Of a stretch of DNA of 64,000 nt, positions 1 through 12,753 are shown piece by piece. Each line of letters starts with the position of its first letter. Positions within the stretch are counted from its first letter, which is position 1. The notes under the pieces were generated by a model. That model ran no database searches. It was given only the letters and a program-made list of their open reading frames with translations, and had not been told where the DNA came from. The position numbers and the translations under genes are program-made. Origin of the DNA: Drosophila miranda (lineage: Eukaryota; Arthropoda; Insecta; Diptera; Drosophilidae); contig NC_046673.1 in NCBI RefSeq assembly GCF_003369915.1, positions 9,346,001 to 9,410,000 of the forward strand, read 5' to 3'.

Positions 1-3000
1 TAAAAAAATATATATATATTTATATATCCCGATTTCTTTCACCTATCCTTATTTTTTGGTATTTTGACAAACAACAACAACAACAAAAAAGTACAGCTGC
101 AGCAACAACAAACACATTTAACACTAACCTTAACAAAACAAAACAAAACAAAAAATCCCTAGCTTAAATTTGTTTTTAACTTTGTAATCATTTTCGTCGT
201 ATCTACGTAAAAGATTCAATTACTTTACCCCACTTCTATATATTATATATATACATATATATCTATGTATATCTATATATATGTATAGATTTATAGATAA
301 ACAAAGATTGAATTGTAAATTTCATTTAGTTTAATTAAAAACACAAACACACACACATACAACAACTTAAATGAGAATAACAATTTTACTTTTATAAAAA
401 AAAAAAAAAAACCCAAAAAAAATACGCAAAATTTAAATACTAACTCATGTCACTCATGGAAGAATTGAAAATTTTTTGTTTTAAGATTTGACCAACCCCC
501 CTACCCTCTACACGCACACACACACACATACACACAGTCAAGACATATCTTCTGAACTAGCTCCGGCGGTTCGCGAACTAGTTCCAAGTATTTTTTTTTA
601 TTCCAAGCCTCTAAATCGGAATTATTTTCGTTTCCTAGAAGATTTGTACGTGAATAGGAAGAGTAGGAACACAGCCAGCAGACAGACACACACAAGACAT
701 TTAGCAATTTAGATATATATGTACAATATATTTTTTTAACGAGATAACATAAATATCAACGCAAAAAGCGAAACTATAATTAAATGTGCAAATCATCCAA
801 GGACTGAATCGTAACCTAATTTACAGAAAACAATAAATAAAAAACCCAACAAAAACCAGTAATAAAAAAAGAAAACACGCATAAACTTAAAAAATAAATG
901 AGAAATATATATATTTCTATAAAGGCGACAAAAATCCGAAATCAAGCGAAAAGTGTGCAATTTTTTTTGGAATATTTTTTTGCTGTTCACAAAAAGACTG
1001 TGCTAACAAGTTGATTAAGGATTACGGAATCAGAAGCAACCAGAACTGATCTTAAAATGCAAAAAAAAATTACGAAAAACTTAAAAACAAAAGGAGTAAA
1101 ATATACAAAACGTCGTCTTGTTCGATCGAACATCAATTCTTCTCCCTCTTAACAACCCTTTCCCTTCTTGAACCTCTACAGATCGTATCGAATCATGTAT
1201 TTATTTTTTTTTGGTTATAATTTCTCATGAAAATCAGCCCCAACTACGACAACATCAACAACAAAAACAACAACAACAATGTCGAGAACCAACAACCAAA
1301 TATTTGTCAACAGAAACAACAAGGCATCGATAATTTTTTTTGATTTTTTTGTTGGTCACTCGTCCATCAAGTTTAACCATTAAAAAAGAGCAAACAAAAC
1401 TGGACAAAAATGAATACCTTTATAGATTTACATAATATACATATATCCTTGATTATATGAAATCTATTCTATATAAATAGCGTTAAATTTTAATAATTAT
1501 TTAGTATGTAGTGCGTTAAAAGCAACAAAAAAGAACAAAACAAAAGCTAAAAAAAAAAAAACAAAAGCCGATAGTGTGACCAGAGAAAGCGAAAAAAAAA
1601 TAAAAAGGCGAAACGCAAAACAATCGTAAGAAAAAACCAAAACAAAACCGACATTTTTTTTACAAATTTTTTTCAAGTTCAAGCAAATCTCGAGAAATCA
1701 CACGAGAGAGAGAACAGTGCTGGAAAGCGGCGCAAAGCAAAGCAGCGCCCGATGGCACAACGGGAAGTTTTTTCTCCCCCTACATATTTTTTTTTTTTTG
1801 TCGTTTCTCCACTATTTGTTGTGTTTTTTTTTTGTTTTCCTTTCATTTTGATCTTAGTAATCTGCCTTGCTCCGTGCCCCGTGCCCCGTGCATGTGCGTG
1901 TGCCTGTGGTTTATGTGTGTGTGTGTGTGTGAGAGAGAGAGTCGGGATCGGGTTCGGGTCCCTGCCTGATCACAGAATGAGATGGAACGGGAGCGCGGCG
2001 CGAGTGCAGATTTCTGTTTACAGTTGTTCCCAGGCACAGCAGCCAGGCGCTGCGAAAGAGACAATGCGAAAGCGAGGGCACGCAAGAGACAGACAGAGGC
2101 AGAGAGACTGTGAAATTGAGTAGAAAGAAGTGAGGAAGGCGTGGCGCATGGTAAGTATGCGCGCACTCAACCGAAGCGATAAGGGGGGTGCACAACACCC
2201 CCCGAAAAACCACCCCGAAACCCCACCCCCATTCCTCCATCAAACAGACCCTATCGCAAAGACATGGTTTTTTTTTTGGTCTTTTTTTAATGTGAAAACT
2301 TCATTTATATTTTTTTTCGAAAGGAATCTAATAAAAAAAAAAAACGAAGACATTCAAATGCTGTCTCTCTGCCCACACACTTTTTAACCTTTTGTCGGTT
2401 CCAGTGCCAGCAAAAAAAAAAAAAAAACTACAAACTACAAAAAAAAAGACAGAACTTCTTTCAAACTTTTTTTTGCCAGTGTACTTTCCTATGCCTATGA
2501 CGAGATGAACCATTACAATTTTTTTCTGTTTTTTTCAAGTGAAAGTGTGCCGAGCTAACTTTTTTTTTGTATTTTTTTTCTGTATATTGCTAGTGTTCAA
2601 GACGTCTTTGACTACTAATATTAAAACTAAAGGTTTTTTTTCGGTGTATTTTTTTTGTATCGTGCCTGTCAGTGTTCGGTGTGGATCCAAGGATTTACTG
2701 CTGTATTTTGCCCCCATAAATATATAAGAAATATGCAGAACCCTTTTGCAATTTTTTTTAGTAGATTTCTTGCTGCTTACTGGTTTTTAATTTTGTTCTC
2801 TTATAAATTAACTTCTTTTTCTGCTTTTTTGTTGTTGTTGTTTTAAAAACAAAAAAATTATATTAATGAATTTCAATACATGTATACTATTTGAATATTT
2901 GAATATTTTGGCATATATTTTAGTACATTTTGCATATCTTTAGTTGGTAGTTTAAGAAAGAGTTGGGTTACGTTTCAGACTTTTAGTTTGGCTTGAGATG

Positions 3001-4547
3001 AATGCGTTGCCTACTTTCTGAAGAGTCCCCCACTGTGCATGACTGTACCGCTACCGAACAATCGAGTCTCTCCAGCTAACCGGGAAATTAAAAATAGAGA
3101 GCCTAGCCAAAAATCTTCGAGTCAAGCCTTAAAAGATTGCAATCCAAATTTTAGTTCAAGTTTTTTTTTTAACAGATGATATCACACATCAAAGACTGTT
3201 ATTTATTTGTATAACGTCATGGAAACTTTCGGCCAAGGAAAACTGTTAAACTGGCCATGAGTAGGCGCCACAGTATCTCTGGGAACACAACTATTTGTCA
3301 TTTTGCATGTCGTGCGAGCACTGTGGGCCCGCCAGAAAGTATGCAACGTTTTTTTTTTTTTTTTGGCAAGATGCCACTTGAGAGTAGTTCCCTTTGAACC
3401 CAGAATCGATGTCCTTGCAGAAAGGGAGCAGAAGCAGTCCATACCAAAGAAAAAGATGATCCAATCAGACAACTGCAAGGGCATCGAGGGCTTCGGACAG
3501 AGGATACCCTCGACCGAAGACAGTTTAGGGAATTGCTTCATTTTGAATTTGCTTTAGTTTGTCCCGTTCGCATACAAGTTGAACCCGTTGCCGTTTCCAA
3601 GCTAAATCCGTAGTTAGAACGCCCCCCAATGTATTTCTTTGCCCTACTGTAACCGCATTTGTTGTTTCCTTGCCGTAGATACTCTACTCCTCTTTAATCG
3701 ATTTACTCACAGCACTAACCCGAACCGATCGTCCTTCCCCGAGCCCCTGGCCTGGGGAACGGTGGTCCATTCAACTCATTTTCATTGATTGTTGTTGACA
3801 GAAAAAAAAAAACGAAAAAAAATCCACATAATTGAATAATATTTATAAAAAAAAAAAAAAAAATCAAAATTATCTTCTTCCCTAGCCCCGCCCCAACAAA
3901 AAAAAAAAAAAAAAAAAACCCCCAATCTACGACGCAACTAATCCAAGTTGTAACATTTTTTTTTCCGTTTCGTTCTTATTTTTTATTATAGACGGAGCTA
4001 TGGAAAAATTACGCTCATTATTCGATGCTATATGCGATGCTATCTTTGGTCTCGATAGTAATTATTCCTTTTTTATATATTTATATATATATTTCTAATA
4101 CTATTCCTAATCATAATCTATCATAGATTACTTGCTTCACTGAAAGGCAAAAGCAAATAATTATAAATATATATTTTTTTGTGTTTTTTTTTTTTTTTTT
4201 TTTTTTGAGAGCACATAAGAATGAGATCTAGTCCAAAGTCTAATCTATATAAGTAGTTATCCAACAAGAGAATACAGACACACACATGGAAACACACACA
4301 GCCACACACACCCATACTCTTCCACACGATTGAGAAGACAGAAGAAATCGAAATTCCATTTCAGTTTTCAAGTTTCTCATGCATATTAAAAAATACCTAC
4401 ATATATGTAAAAAAAAGAAAAAAAAACTCCAAGAAACAGAGAAGCGATTTTTTTCAAAGCGTGCCATGTTTTTTCTTTGTTACTTTCTCTCATGCCATCA
4501 TCAAGCTACTATAATTACCTCTATCTATCTCACGTATCTCACTCTCT

Positions 4548-4587
<40 letters not shown>

Positions 4588-6059
4588 TATATATCGATTT
4601 AATTTTAGCCCAAAATTTGTCGCCTTTGGCCCATGCTCCAGTTTCAGCTCCAGCTCCAGAGTGCTGTTGAGCAAGTGCCAACGGCGTAGAGCGTTATTTG
4701 AAAAAGTTCCAGTTGAAAAGTTGCCAAAAATTGTACTTCTAGATGAACCAATTCGAATCCCAAATCAAATTCAATCACATAAAACAAAAACTATAAACAA
4801 ATTAAACCAGAATGGAAATCTGCTACGCCGCCGCTGCTGGCCCTCAAAATAATAATTCTGCTAACGAAAACCTAGTTTGCTTGCGCTTCCCCCTTCACAA
4901 CAACTTCACCGCCCATCCAGAGTTCTCTTAGAAGCCACAGACCATAGACCATAGACCACAGACCCCAGTCCAAAGGGTTGCCTAGACTTTTTTGTTTTAA
5001 ACATCGCCCTAGTCGCCCCACTTCATGGTCTGCCTTGTCTGCTCTAATAACGAATCATTCATCCGAGTCCCCCCGTTTGTAAATGTTCAGTTCTCTCTCC
5101 AAACTAAAAGTAAACTAAATCGAAACCACAACTACAACTACCCCTATATGTGTTATATCAACTGTATATCGTATCAACTTGTTTTGCTTGCTATGTTCTT
5201 TGGCCGCACTTGGATAATGTGTATGGGTGTACGCTCTATATATGCCATATATACCTGTCACATATCACACATGTATATCTACACATCTATATAGAACAGA
5301 ACGACCATCATAGCGTCAGTCATCCATATACCCATCCATATATATGCATATGTATATGTTCATACATGAAACACCAAAGCCCTCCCGAAACCCAGTTTCA
5401 AGTACTAATCCAAGCCCGATCCCATCCCCATCCCCTCATCCAATTGAAAAGAAAAAGAAAAACAAAAAACATGGCACGTTAATGAAAAACCTATGAAAAC
5501 ATTTTAATCGTGTTGACGAAAGGCAAACGCATCGAAAATGGAAATGGAATATAATGAAAACTAATTATATTACTGACACCGCAATCGAAAAGATAACAAT
5601 CAAACTTCAGCTTAATCAAAACTACAAAAATCTCTAAAGTTAACCGAAAGCAACAAACCAAACAAATACAAAATATAACAATAAACACTAACCCAACACC
5701 TCCTTAAACACGAGAGAAAAAGGCAAACAAAGCGCTCTCTCTCCCTCTCTCTCTCTCTCTCTTTATATATGTATAACTTACTAAATCTAATGATCTTCAT
5801 CCATAAGGTAGTTAAGTCAGGGCACTCAGGGAAAGTCTAGAAAAGAACACAGATCAGAAATGAGGAGCGGAAGTAACGATAGAATTGATACGAATTGAAG
5901 TTTCTAGAAATGCAAATATGTTTTTTCAATCAACTTTTTCAAATAGACGCATGATTTAAGAACTCTCTACATCAATGCTAATGAATCATACTAATGCATG
6001 TTTTTTTTGTCTTCTTCTAACTTTTATTTGTCTCCCGAATCGTGATTGAAACACTATAG
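1..6059. other. AT-rich non-coding DNA, intron or extended 3' UTR
   Basis: There are long A and T runs, CAA/AACAA arrays, TA-dinucleotide tracts and short CA/GT repeats, with no convincing coding exon. A run of 35 A lies at about 4549-4583 and a CT tract at about 5720-5762. A possible small exon starts at 3992 after an acceptor-like TTTTTATTATAG. It opens a short frame (an ATG at 4000 gives about 32 codons), but neither frame is recognisable. The base composition resembles the long 3' UTRs and introns of Drosophila neuronal genes; that comparison is inference. Confidence 0.6.
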
Positions 6060-6124
6060 GTGACAACTTTGCCGATTTGCTTGACGGACTGTACCGTAGG
6101 AAGTACCATTATCCCTACTTATAA
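6060..6124 (+). CDS. Candidate terminal coding exon of an unidentified gene
   Basis: An acceptor (TATAG, AG at 6058-6059) is preceded by a T-rich tract and a perfect fly branch-point match, CTAAC, about 40 bases upstream. From it the frame reads DNFADLLDGLYRRKYHYPYL and meets TAA at 6122-6124. A TGA just upstream in the same frame (6047-6049) means the frame must be entered by splicing. Upstream exons are not recognised and probably lie left of the window or far upstream. I do not recognise the protein. The frame continues open for 406 codons after the TAA (next entry). Confidence 0.4.
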
Positions 6125-7345
6125 TTGACACCCCATCAGCAGCAGCAACTACAACAACATCAGCTGCAGGCGATTGGCAATAGCAACAGTAGCACCAACA
6201 TTAACCACATGCTACTCTACCATCAGCACTATCATCAACAACAACAAGAACTACAACGCCTGGGCAATAATGCTGCTGCTCACAGTTTGAGCCCGAATGG
6301 AGGAAACAACAACAACAACAACTTCAACCAATCTAATAACAATAACTCCAACAACAACAATACCAACAATCATTTGGATGTAATACGACAGAACGGAGTC
6401 GCTGCTCTGAATTATCTTCAACAACAACTGCAGTTGCAGCAACCGCAATCACAACAACCACTACTATCACCACCACCGTATCAGCCACAGCCACAGCCAC
6501 AGCAACAGCAACAGCTGAATGGACAATCATCCCGTCAACAACAACAGCAAAAGAATCAACAACCCTCCAGTAGTAGCAGTCTCAACAATGGTCACAGCAA
6601 CAACCAGACCAACAGCTACAACAGCGGCAGTAATGAGATGCTCCACAGCAGTTACACCAATAACAGTAGTAGTGGCCTGCCACTGACTAACAATTACACC
6701 AACAGCAGTAATAGTGGCCTGGCACTCAACAACAGTGGCAGTGGTCTGGCACTCAACAATAGTTACAGAAACATAAGTGGGAATAACCTGGCCCTCAACA
6801 ACACAAACAGTTACACCAACAACAGTAACAGTGGCCTGTCACTCAACAACACTTACAACAGCAACAATAGGACGGGTCTGGCACTCAACAACAGCTTCAC
6901 CAACCACAGTGGGAATAGTCTGTCACTCAGCAACTTTACCAACAATAGTAGCAGTAGCAGTGGTCTGGCGCGCCACAGCAGTTCAGGCCACACCAGTAGC
7001 TACACCAACAATCAGAACAATAGCCGCGCAGGCCCCAACAATAGCTGCAGCAACAAAAGCAATGACCTGCCACACAACAACAACAACAAAAACAGCAGTC
7101 ACAACAATCAGAGCAATGTCAGCCATAGTAGTCGTTCCCCACAGCACGAGTTCAGCTTCAATATACCAACCACTGAACAGGAGCTGCAGCAGCAAACACT
7201 CAAGCTGCAGCAACTGCACATCAGCAACAGCTTCCACGCAACATCAGCAGCAACAAGTGAAGGTGCCACAACAGACACGACAGCGACAACCACAGCCAAC
7301 CACACATCAAATGTTGGCTTCCTCTGGCGTACAGATAATATATAA
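6125..7345 (+). CDS. Gln/Asn/Ser-rich 406-codon open frame in frame behind a TAA (possible readthrough extension)
   Basis: The frame begins directly after the TAA at 6122-6124, in phase with the preceding exon, and ends at TAA 7343-7345. It starts with TTG, so it has no start codon of its own at the left end. Composition: polyQ blocks (about residues 4-45 and 95-145), then Asn-rich blocks, then about eight degenerate repeats around SGLALNNSYTN (about residues 180-290), and a more complex tail ending FLWRTDNI. Codons for the same repeat residue alternate mainly at third positions (GGC/GGT, AGT/AGC, AAC/AAT), which favours translation of this frame. CAG/CAA arrays can stay open in every frame by chance, so openness alone is weak proof. 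It could be a readthrough tail, part of an alternatively spliced exon, or non-coding opa-type sequence. Confidence 0.45.
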   Translation: MTPHQQQQLQQHQLQAIGNSNSSTNINHMLLYHQHYHQQQQELQRLGNNAAAHSLSPNGGNNNNNNFNQSNNNNSNNNNTNNHLDVIRQNGVAALNYLQQQLQLQQPQSQQPLLSPPPYQPQPQPQQQQQLNGQSSRQQQQQKNQQPSSSSSLNNGHSNNQTNSYNSGSNEMLHSSYTNNSSSGLPLTNNYTNSSNSGLALNNSGSGLALNNSYRNISGNNLALNNTNSYTNNSNSGLSLNNTYNSNNRTGLALNNSFTNHSGNSLSLSNFTNNSSSSSGLARHSSSGHTSSYTNNQNNSRAGPNNSCSNKSNDLPHNNNNKNSSHNNQSNVSHSSRSPQHEFSFNIPTTEQELQQQTLKLQQLHISNSFHATSAATSEGATTDTTATTTANHTSNVGFLWRTDNI

Positions 7346-10300
7346 AACAAATGATAAGCATATATAATCTAGAACCTAATATGGATCATCGTAGTACCAG
7401 TATCCATCGAAACCATTTATCCATTTATATATATATAGATATATAGATACGAAACCCAAATTTTTATGTTCTCAAACCCCGATACCTTTTTTTTGTGTAT
7501 GTTCCTCATTCGAACTTTTATGTTGTAGTACGTTTTTTTTCTTTTTGTGCTTTTTTTTGGGAAGAATCTTTTTTTTCTTTTTTGTAACTAGCTGTAAGAC
7601 AAGACACGTATACATATATATAAAAAGATAAATTAATATATATATATATATATATATAACCTATATATATATATATATGTATGTATATAGATCGAGAGAT
7701 CTAGATCGGAAGGAACGATCATTTTTTTTGCTTACACCTAGAGAAATAACTACGAAAACACACATTTTTTTGTCACATATTTATAATAATGATATATATA
7801 TATCAAAAGGAATATATACAAGATTATATATATATACATACATATATACAAAAACACACACATACACTTATATATCCAATACTATATAGCATACTTGTAG
7901 GCGTGAGGACATAAGCCCTATTTTTTTTCTCCGTGTCTGAAACTGAAACTGATTTTTTTGGCGCAAACAATGCCGCAACAACGTACACGAATTTCGTGTA
8001 TGTTTATAGCTGAAGTTAATCCAGATACTATGATTATCTTATAAATATTGTTTTTTTTTTTTCATAATTTATAATCAAATTTTTTTGTCTATTCAATATA
8101 TACCGTAACCATAATGGACTGGCAAGGCGGCTGCGCATGCTCAAGTTTTCAGGCTGTTTAAGAATAAACGAAAACAAAAAATACAAGAGAAATACTTAGC
8201 TAGAGATAGGCTTGAGGTGAACTTTGAGTGGGGAATCCCACATGAAATTACAAAATACCAATTTTTTTCATAGCTATAGAGAAGAAACGCTTCTTTTTTT
8301 TTTTTAATAACATAATAATAATCGATGTGAAATCCACTTTTTTTTTAGTTTATTTTATGAAAAAGCTTGAGCATGTGGCAGCGATAACGAAAAACAAGCA
8401 TTGTAAGAAGGAAAGCAAAAGAATGAATGAAACCACGTGATAAAGAGTCCGACGAAAAGGAAAATCAGAAGAGACAGAAATACAGAGAGAAGAAATGGAA
8501 AAGCAAATATAAAGAAAAGCACTCAAAATCTTAAGCGCCTGTGGGGTGGGGGGGTGAGGAACCTGGTCTAGGCATAAAATATTAACCCATCCCGCATTGT
8601 TTTGTGTTTTTTTATTTTCCGTATTTAGTTGTAAGTTTTTTTTTGATTTTCGTTTTATTTTATTATGATCTTTTTTTGGCCAGACATTCTCTCCCCCGGA
8701 AAGCAGAGACAGCATTCATAATTTCTTTCGGTGTAGGTGCATAAATTAATGGAAAAACAGAAACCCAGAAAACTCAGAAACATGTATAACGATACAACTT
8801 CAGAATATTCGATTATACATATATGTTCCGTTCAAACCTATCACTATTTGTATGCATTAGTTCATGAATGTGAAAACTTTTAATTTGTCGAAACGAAATT
8901 TTAATTTTTTGAAATACCATTTATTTTCTAGTTGTATTACACGGTCCCACATCTGGCTTCGAAATACAACAATTACCAACAAATAAGCAAGAAAAATTAT
9001 CTAATAAACATTTTGACCATCAGAAACATTCACACTGAGTTTTCTTTTAGTTTATTAACGTTATTATTTCTTAGTTCTGCCCCTCCCCAGAGTTTGTACG
9101 GGAGAAAACGTCAACGAATTAGTACACGTAAAAAAAACAATTTTTTTCAAAATATAAAAAATAAACTAGCTTTAAGAGAAAGTATTTGAAAGGCGAATCG
9201 AAACACAGTAAAAACTCGATTAAACTTACAGCTTGGTTGTGCTGAACACTAAAATGTTACGATTCTAAACAGTAAACAGAAAAACAGAAAAAATGCCCGA
9301 ATATACCGGTAATAGGAACCCCAAATAAGCAAATGCAAAAATATACACAGAAGCGAACGAAATGTTTATTAAATCAATACTTATGTGTACGATTATGTAC
9401 GTATGAGACATATGCTAAAGCTCCCGACCGGTCGTTTGCCACCGGATGGGGGCGTGGATACACTTTAAATCGAACAAAAATACTCTCAACCAATTGTAGC
9501 CTTAGCCTGTAAGTGGATTTACACATATACGAATAACGGATATTGGATTACTCGGAGGAACAAGCATATGGCGATCGTCTCGCGTAAGAAAACCAAATTC
9601 AATATTCATGTGGGTTTTCATCCTCCATATTTTTTTTTTAGTATGAGTAAGTATTTTTTGTGACGTTTTTTTGGGCATGTGACAAAACGTAAATCATCAA
9701 TATACTTTTTTGTGTCAGTGTAGTGCTTTTTTTTGTCGGGCGTCATCTTTTAGGCAATTTTTTTCTTTACTCATAAGCAGCCAAGCTAATTTTGTTGGAA
9801 AACACCGAGATACAATGTTGAAACAGAGAATCAGAGCAAGGAAGGAGCCTAGGAAAGCGCAATTAGGGAGACATGTGTGTTTTTTTTTTGGTATTTTTAA
9901 TAAAGAAAGTTGTAGAACATGAAAACCTCACAGCAACCTAATCGCAGATACATTTTAAATGTTGTTCAATGAATATTTAGAGAAACCAATGAACAAGGCA
10001 AATAGCATACATTTTTTTATGTCAAAATAAATGTCTAGAAGTCTAGAAGATAACAAAGAACAACAAATCTTTTTATAACTAGAAAAACAGAAGAAAAATC
10101 ATGAAACCAAATACCAGAAATATGCAATACAATTTTTTTGTTTAGTGTAAGGGAAAACGTTTTTTATATAAGCATATACATAAAAAAGGCAAAAAAAAGG
10201 CGAACCTCAAGAAAGCGGAGATCAGTGAGATTAGTGCATGTGTATACTCGTATATATGTATGTAGAAATCCAGATAGTCAAAAATTCTTCTTCGTCGTCA

Positions 10301-11420
10301 ATTGGGAATCCAAGCGGTGGAGGAGGAGATGAAGGGGCGTAGAATTAGAAAGATTTAATGGCGCTTTAACCTATGAAACTTTTCGGTATTATTATTTTGT
10401 GGTTTCAATCTCGAACATCTCTGCTCTGTCCCCCAACCTGTCCCAAGTCCCCTCTTGTAGCGTTCTAGCGGTCATCTATAGCATCTCGAAAACACCGACA
10501 AATGATATACAATTCAATAAATATATATACATAGAGAGATAGTGTGTGGTAGCTACCAGTAAACAGTAACCAGTAACCAGTAACAGAGACAGCATAGAGG
10601 AGAGAATTTTTTTTTTAGTAATGAAGATGTTAACTGTTAATGGGATGGGATGGCGAGGATTGTATCTGAAACGAGAACTGCCCTATGAAAGATTTTTAAA
10701 TAACTTAAACAAAAATGAAAACAAAAAAACAAAACCAAAAACCAAATACCAACAAAGAGAAACAAGCAACTATAAGTCGACAGTGCAGAATATTAATTCG
10801 AGCAAAAGTAAGTTAAAAAAAAACTACTAAATGGTCTACTGAAATAAGCAATATACATAAATTCATAAATAGAACAAATTTAGTGGAACAAATTACAGTT
10901 TAAATAACGAACGAAAAAAGCAACAAACAACAAAACGGGAATATATTCAACAAAAATGCAAATTATATTAACTATACAACCGTATATACACTATATACCT
11001 ACATATATATATATATATAAATTATAACGATTAAGCCCGAGCGGAATTTTTTTTTTTTAAATAAATAAATATTTAAATAAATAATACCGTAATACACCAT
11101 ACAAATACTGAATAAACGACGACACACACACATGAGACACAGAGGCATACAAAGAGAACTTGTCTTGTTCCGTAGTCCGTAAATGAAACACACAACAACA
11201 CGCATTGACACTTGCATACATTTATAAACGAACGGAAATAAGAACAAATTTAATTTTATTCGTTTATACAAATACATATATACATATATTATATATATAT
11301 ATACATAATAGCAGCTAATTGTTGTACTTAAGATGTCACATTACAAAGCGATAAGTACAGTACTTAAAAAAAGGAAAACCAATAAACGAAAATATTTAAA
11401 ATTCAACGGAAAACCAAACA
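7346..11420. other. AT-rich non-coding DNA, probably 3' UTR or intron
   Basis: This continues the homopolymer-rich composition seen left of 6060. It includes a (TA)n palindromic tract at about 7630-7680 and several AATAAA-like signals. The composition changes abruptly at about 11,420 to balanced base use without homopolymers, which probably marks the end of the transcribed unit on the left. No open frame of believable composition is present. Confidence 0.5.
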
Positions 11421-12618
11421 AATAACGGGCCTTTTAATGCGAACCGTGCTCTGGCTGCGCCTTACAGCCCCATACACTAACTGTTAACATCACTGCCTAT
11501 TGACGGGCATTGTTAACAAAATAGATGTGCGGGGTGGTCTTTCCATATTGAATTCTTGTCAGCACTTGCATATAATATCTGTATTGTATGCTCTGTGCTC
11601 TTGAAATCAGTCACTGCTGCTAACAGCGCTCCTTGTGCACTTAACAGCACTGGATGTGCACTCCTTTCGAACGTTACAGGTCTCCTGTTGCACCTAACAG
11701 CACGCTTGGTGGTGCGATTCAAATGTATTAAAATCTGTATTTAATCGGTCAATAACGCGCTCCAAACCGAATGCCAACCAACGGGCACAGTCTTATCAGT
11801 CGGGCACTACAAGTATTGTAATGTTTTTGTTAACACATCACTCGAATTCGACGCAGCTGCAGCGTGGCCGGTGCAATGAGTCGTCGCTGCGTTTTCCTGA
11901 ATGCACTTTCGTCGGGCCTGCTTTTTCGAAACACAACAAACATTATATCATCAGTGGTCCTCGGTGGTAATGCCCAACCACTCGAGTACCCAATTGACGG
12001 AGGAACAGAGTTAAGTGCTTCCCTGAAGCGACGATGTCAATTCGCATCGAATTACAAGGAAATCGAGGTCCGCTGCCCCGTTTCCATTGGAACTAATGAT
12101 GATGATGATGAATGATGATCGCCAGCTGATGATAGTACGCTCAAACACGTTTTCCAATCACATCCAATTAATGTTCGCACAACCAACGACCGTCGACTTG
12201 GCAAGCCGTTGCGGAATTACGTCAGGGCGCGCAATTCGCACGATAAGGTGAAATGTTCTAGAGACGCCCCTCCCCCACGGCACCCAAATAGCAATCCTTC
12301 GTGGCACGTTCCAAGAGCTCAATGGGGCGGCCAAGGCCTTTCGTCGCGCTATCACTATCACTACGTATCAGTGCGATAACTTGGTTACGTATGTAGGAGG
12401 ATATTGGCCAACTTGTGCATTGTCATTGTTTAGAGTCGACTCGGCCGGAATAGCATAATCTGAGGGTCGAGGGTTGGATCTGGCTCGAGCCGGATCGCTG
12501 CGTTGCATAATTGAGTGCTGGGTGGCAAGTGCGCCCGCCCTGGCCCCAGAGCACACCCAGAGAGTGAAGTCCCTAGTGTGAATGCACTTCAATTGACTTT
12601 GATTACGGCTTGGTTCTG
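11421..12618. other. Intergenic DNA of balanced composition with TAACAGC motifs
   Basis: No gene is recognised. Between about 11,615 and 11,710 the motif TAACAGC followed by GC or AC occurs three times (CTAACAGCGC, TTAACAGCAC, CTAACAGCAC), and GTTAAC occurs nearby at about 11,484 and 11,512. These may be binding sites, but no factor can be named from this alone. The short open frames here have no recognisable composition. Confidence 0.4.
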
Positions 12619-12639
12619 TTTATTTACGAGTAGTTTATT
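12619..12639 (-). terminator. Poly(A) signals of the sugar-transporter gene
   Basis: Two AATAAA hexamers on the - strand (TTTATT at 12619-12624 and 12634-12639) lie about 115-135 bases past the transporter stop codon, a normal distance for a short Drosophila 3' UTR. Confidence 0.55.
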
Positions 12640-12753
12640 GATATTGATATCGGTTTTGTAAATGGTTTGTTTGGGCCGCATTCCATTGCTGCCAAGGCTA
12701 AGTACTTGACACATCACAGATTGAATACACCACTGATAATTTTCTCTTAACTA

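Noticed and set aside
1752-2387. Frames through GT/GA and T runs (123, 107 and 110 codons)
   Set aside because: They arise from simple repeats and homopolymers; composition is not protein-like.
11864-12115. 83-codon + strand frame
   Set aside because: Ends in a GAT repeat, with no homologue recognised and no splice or promoter signals.
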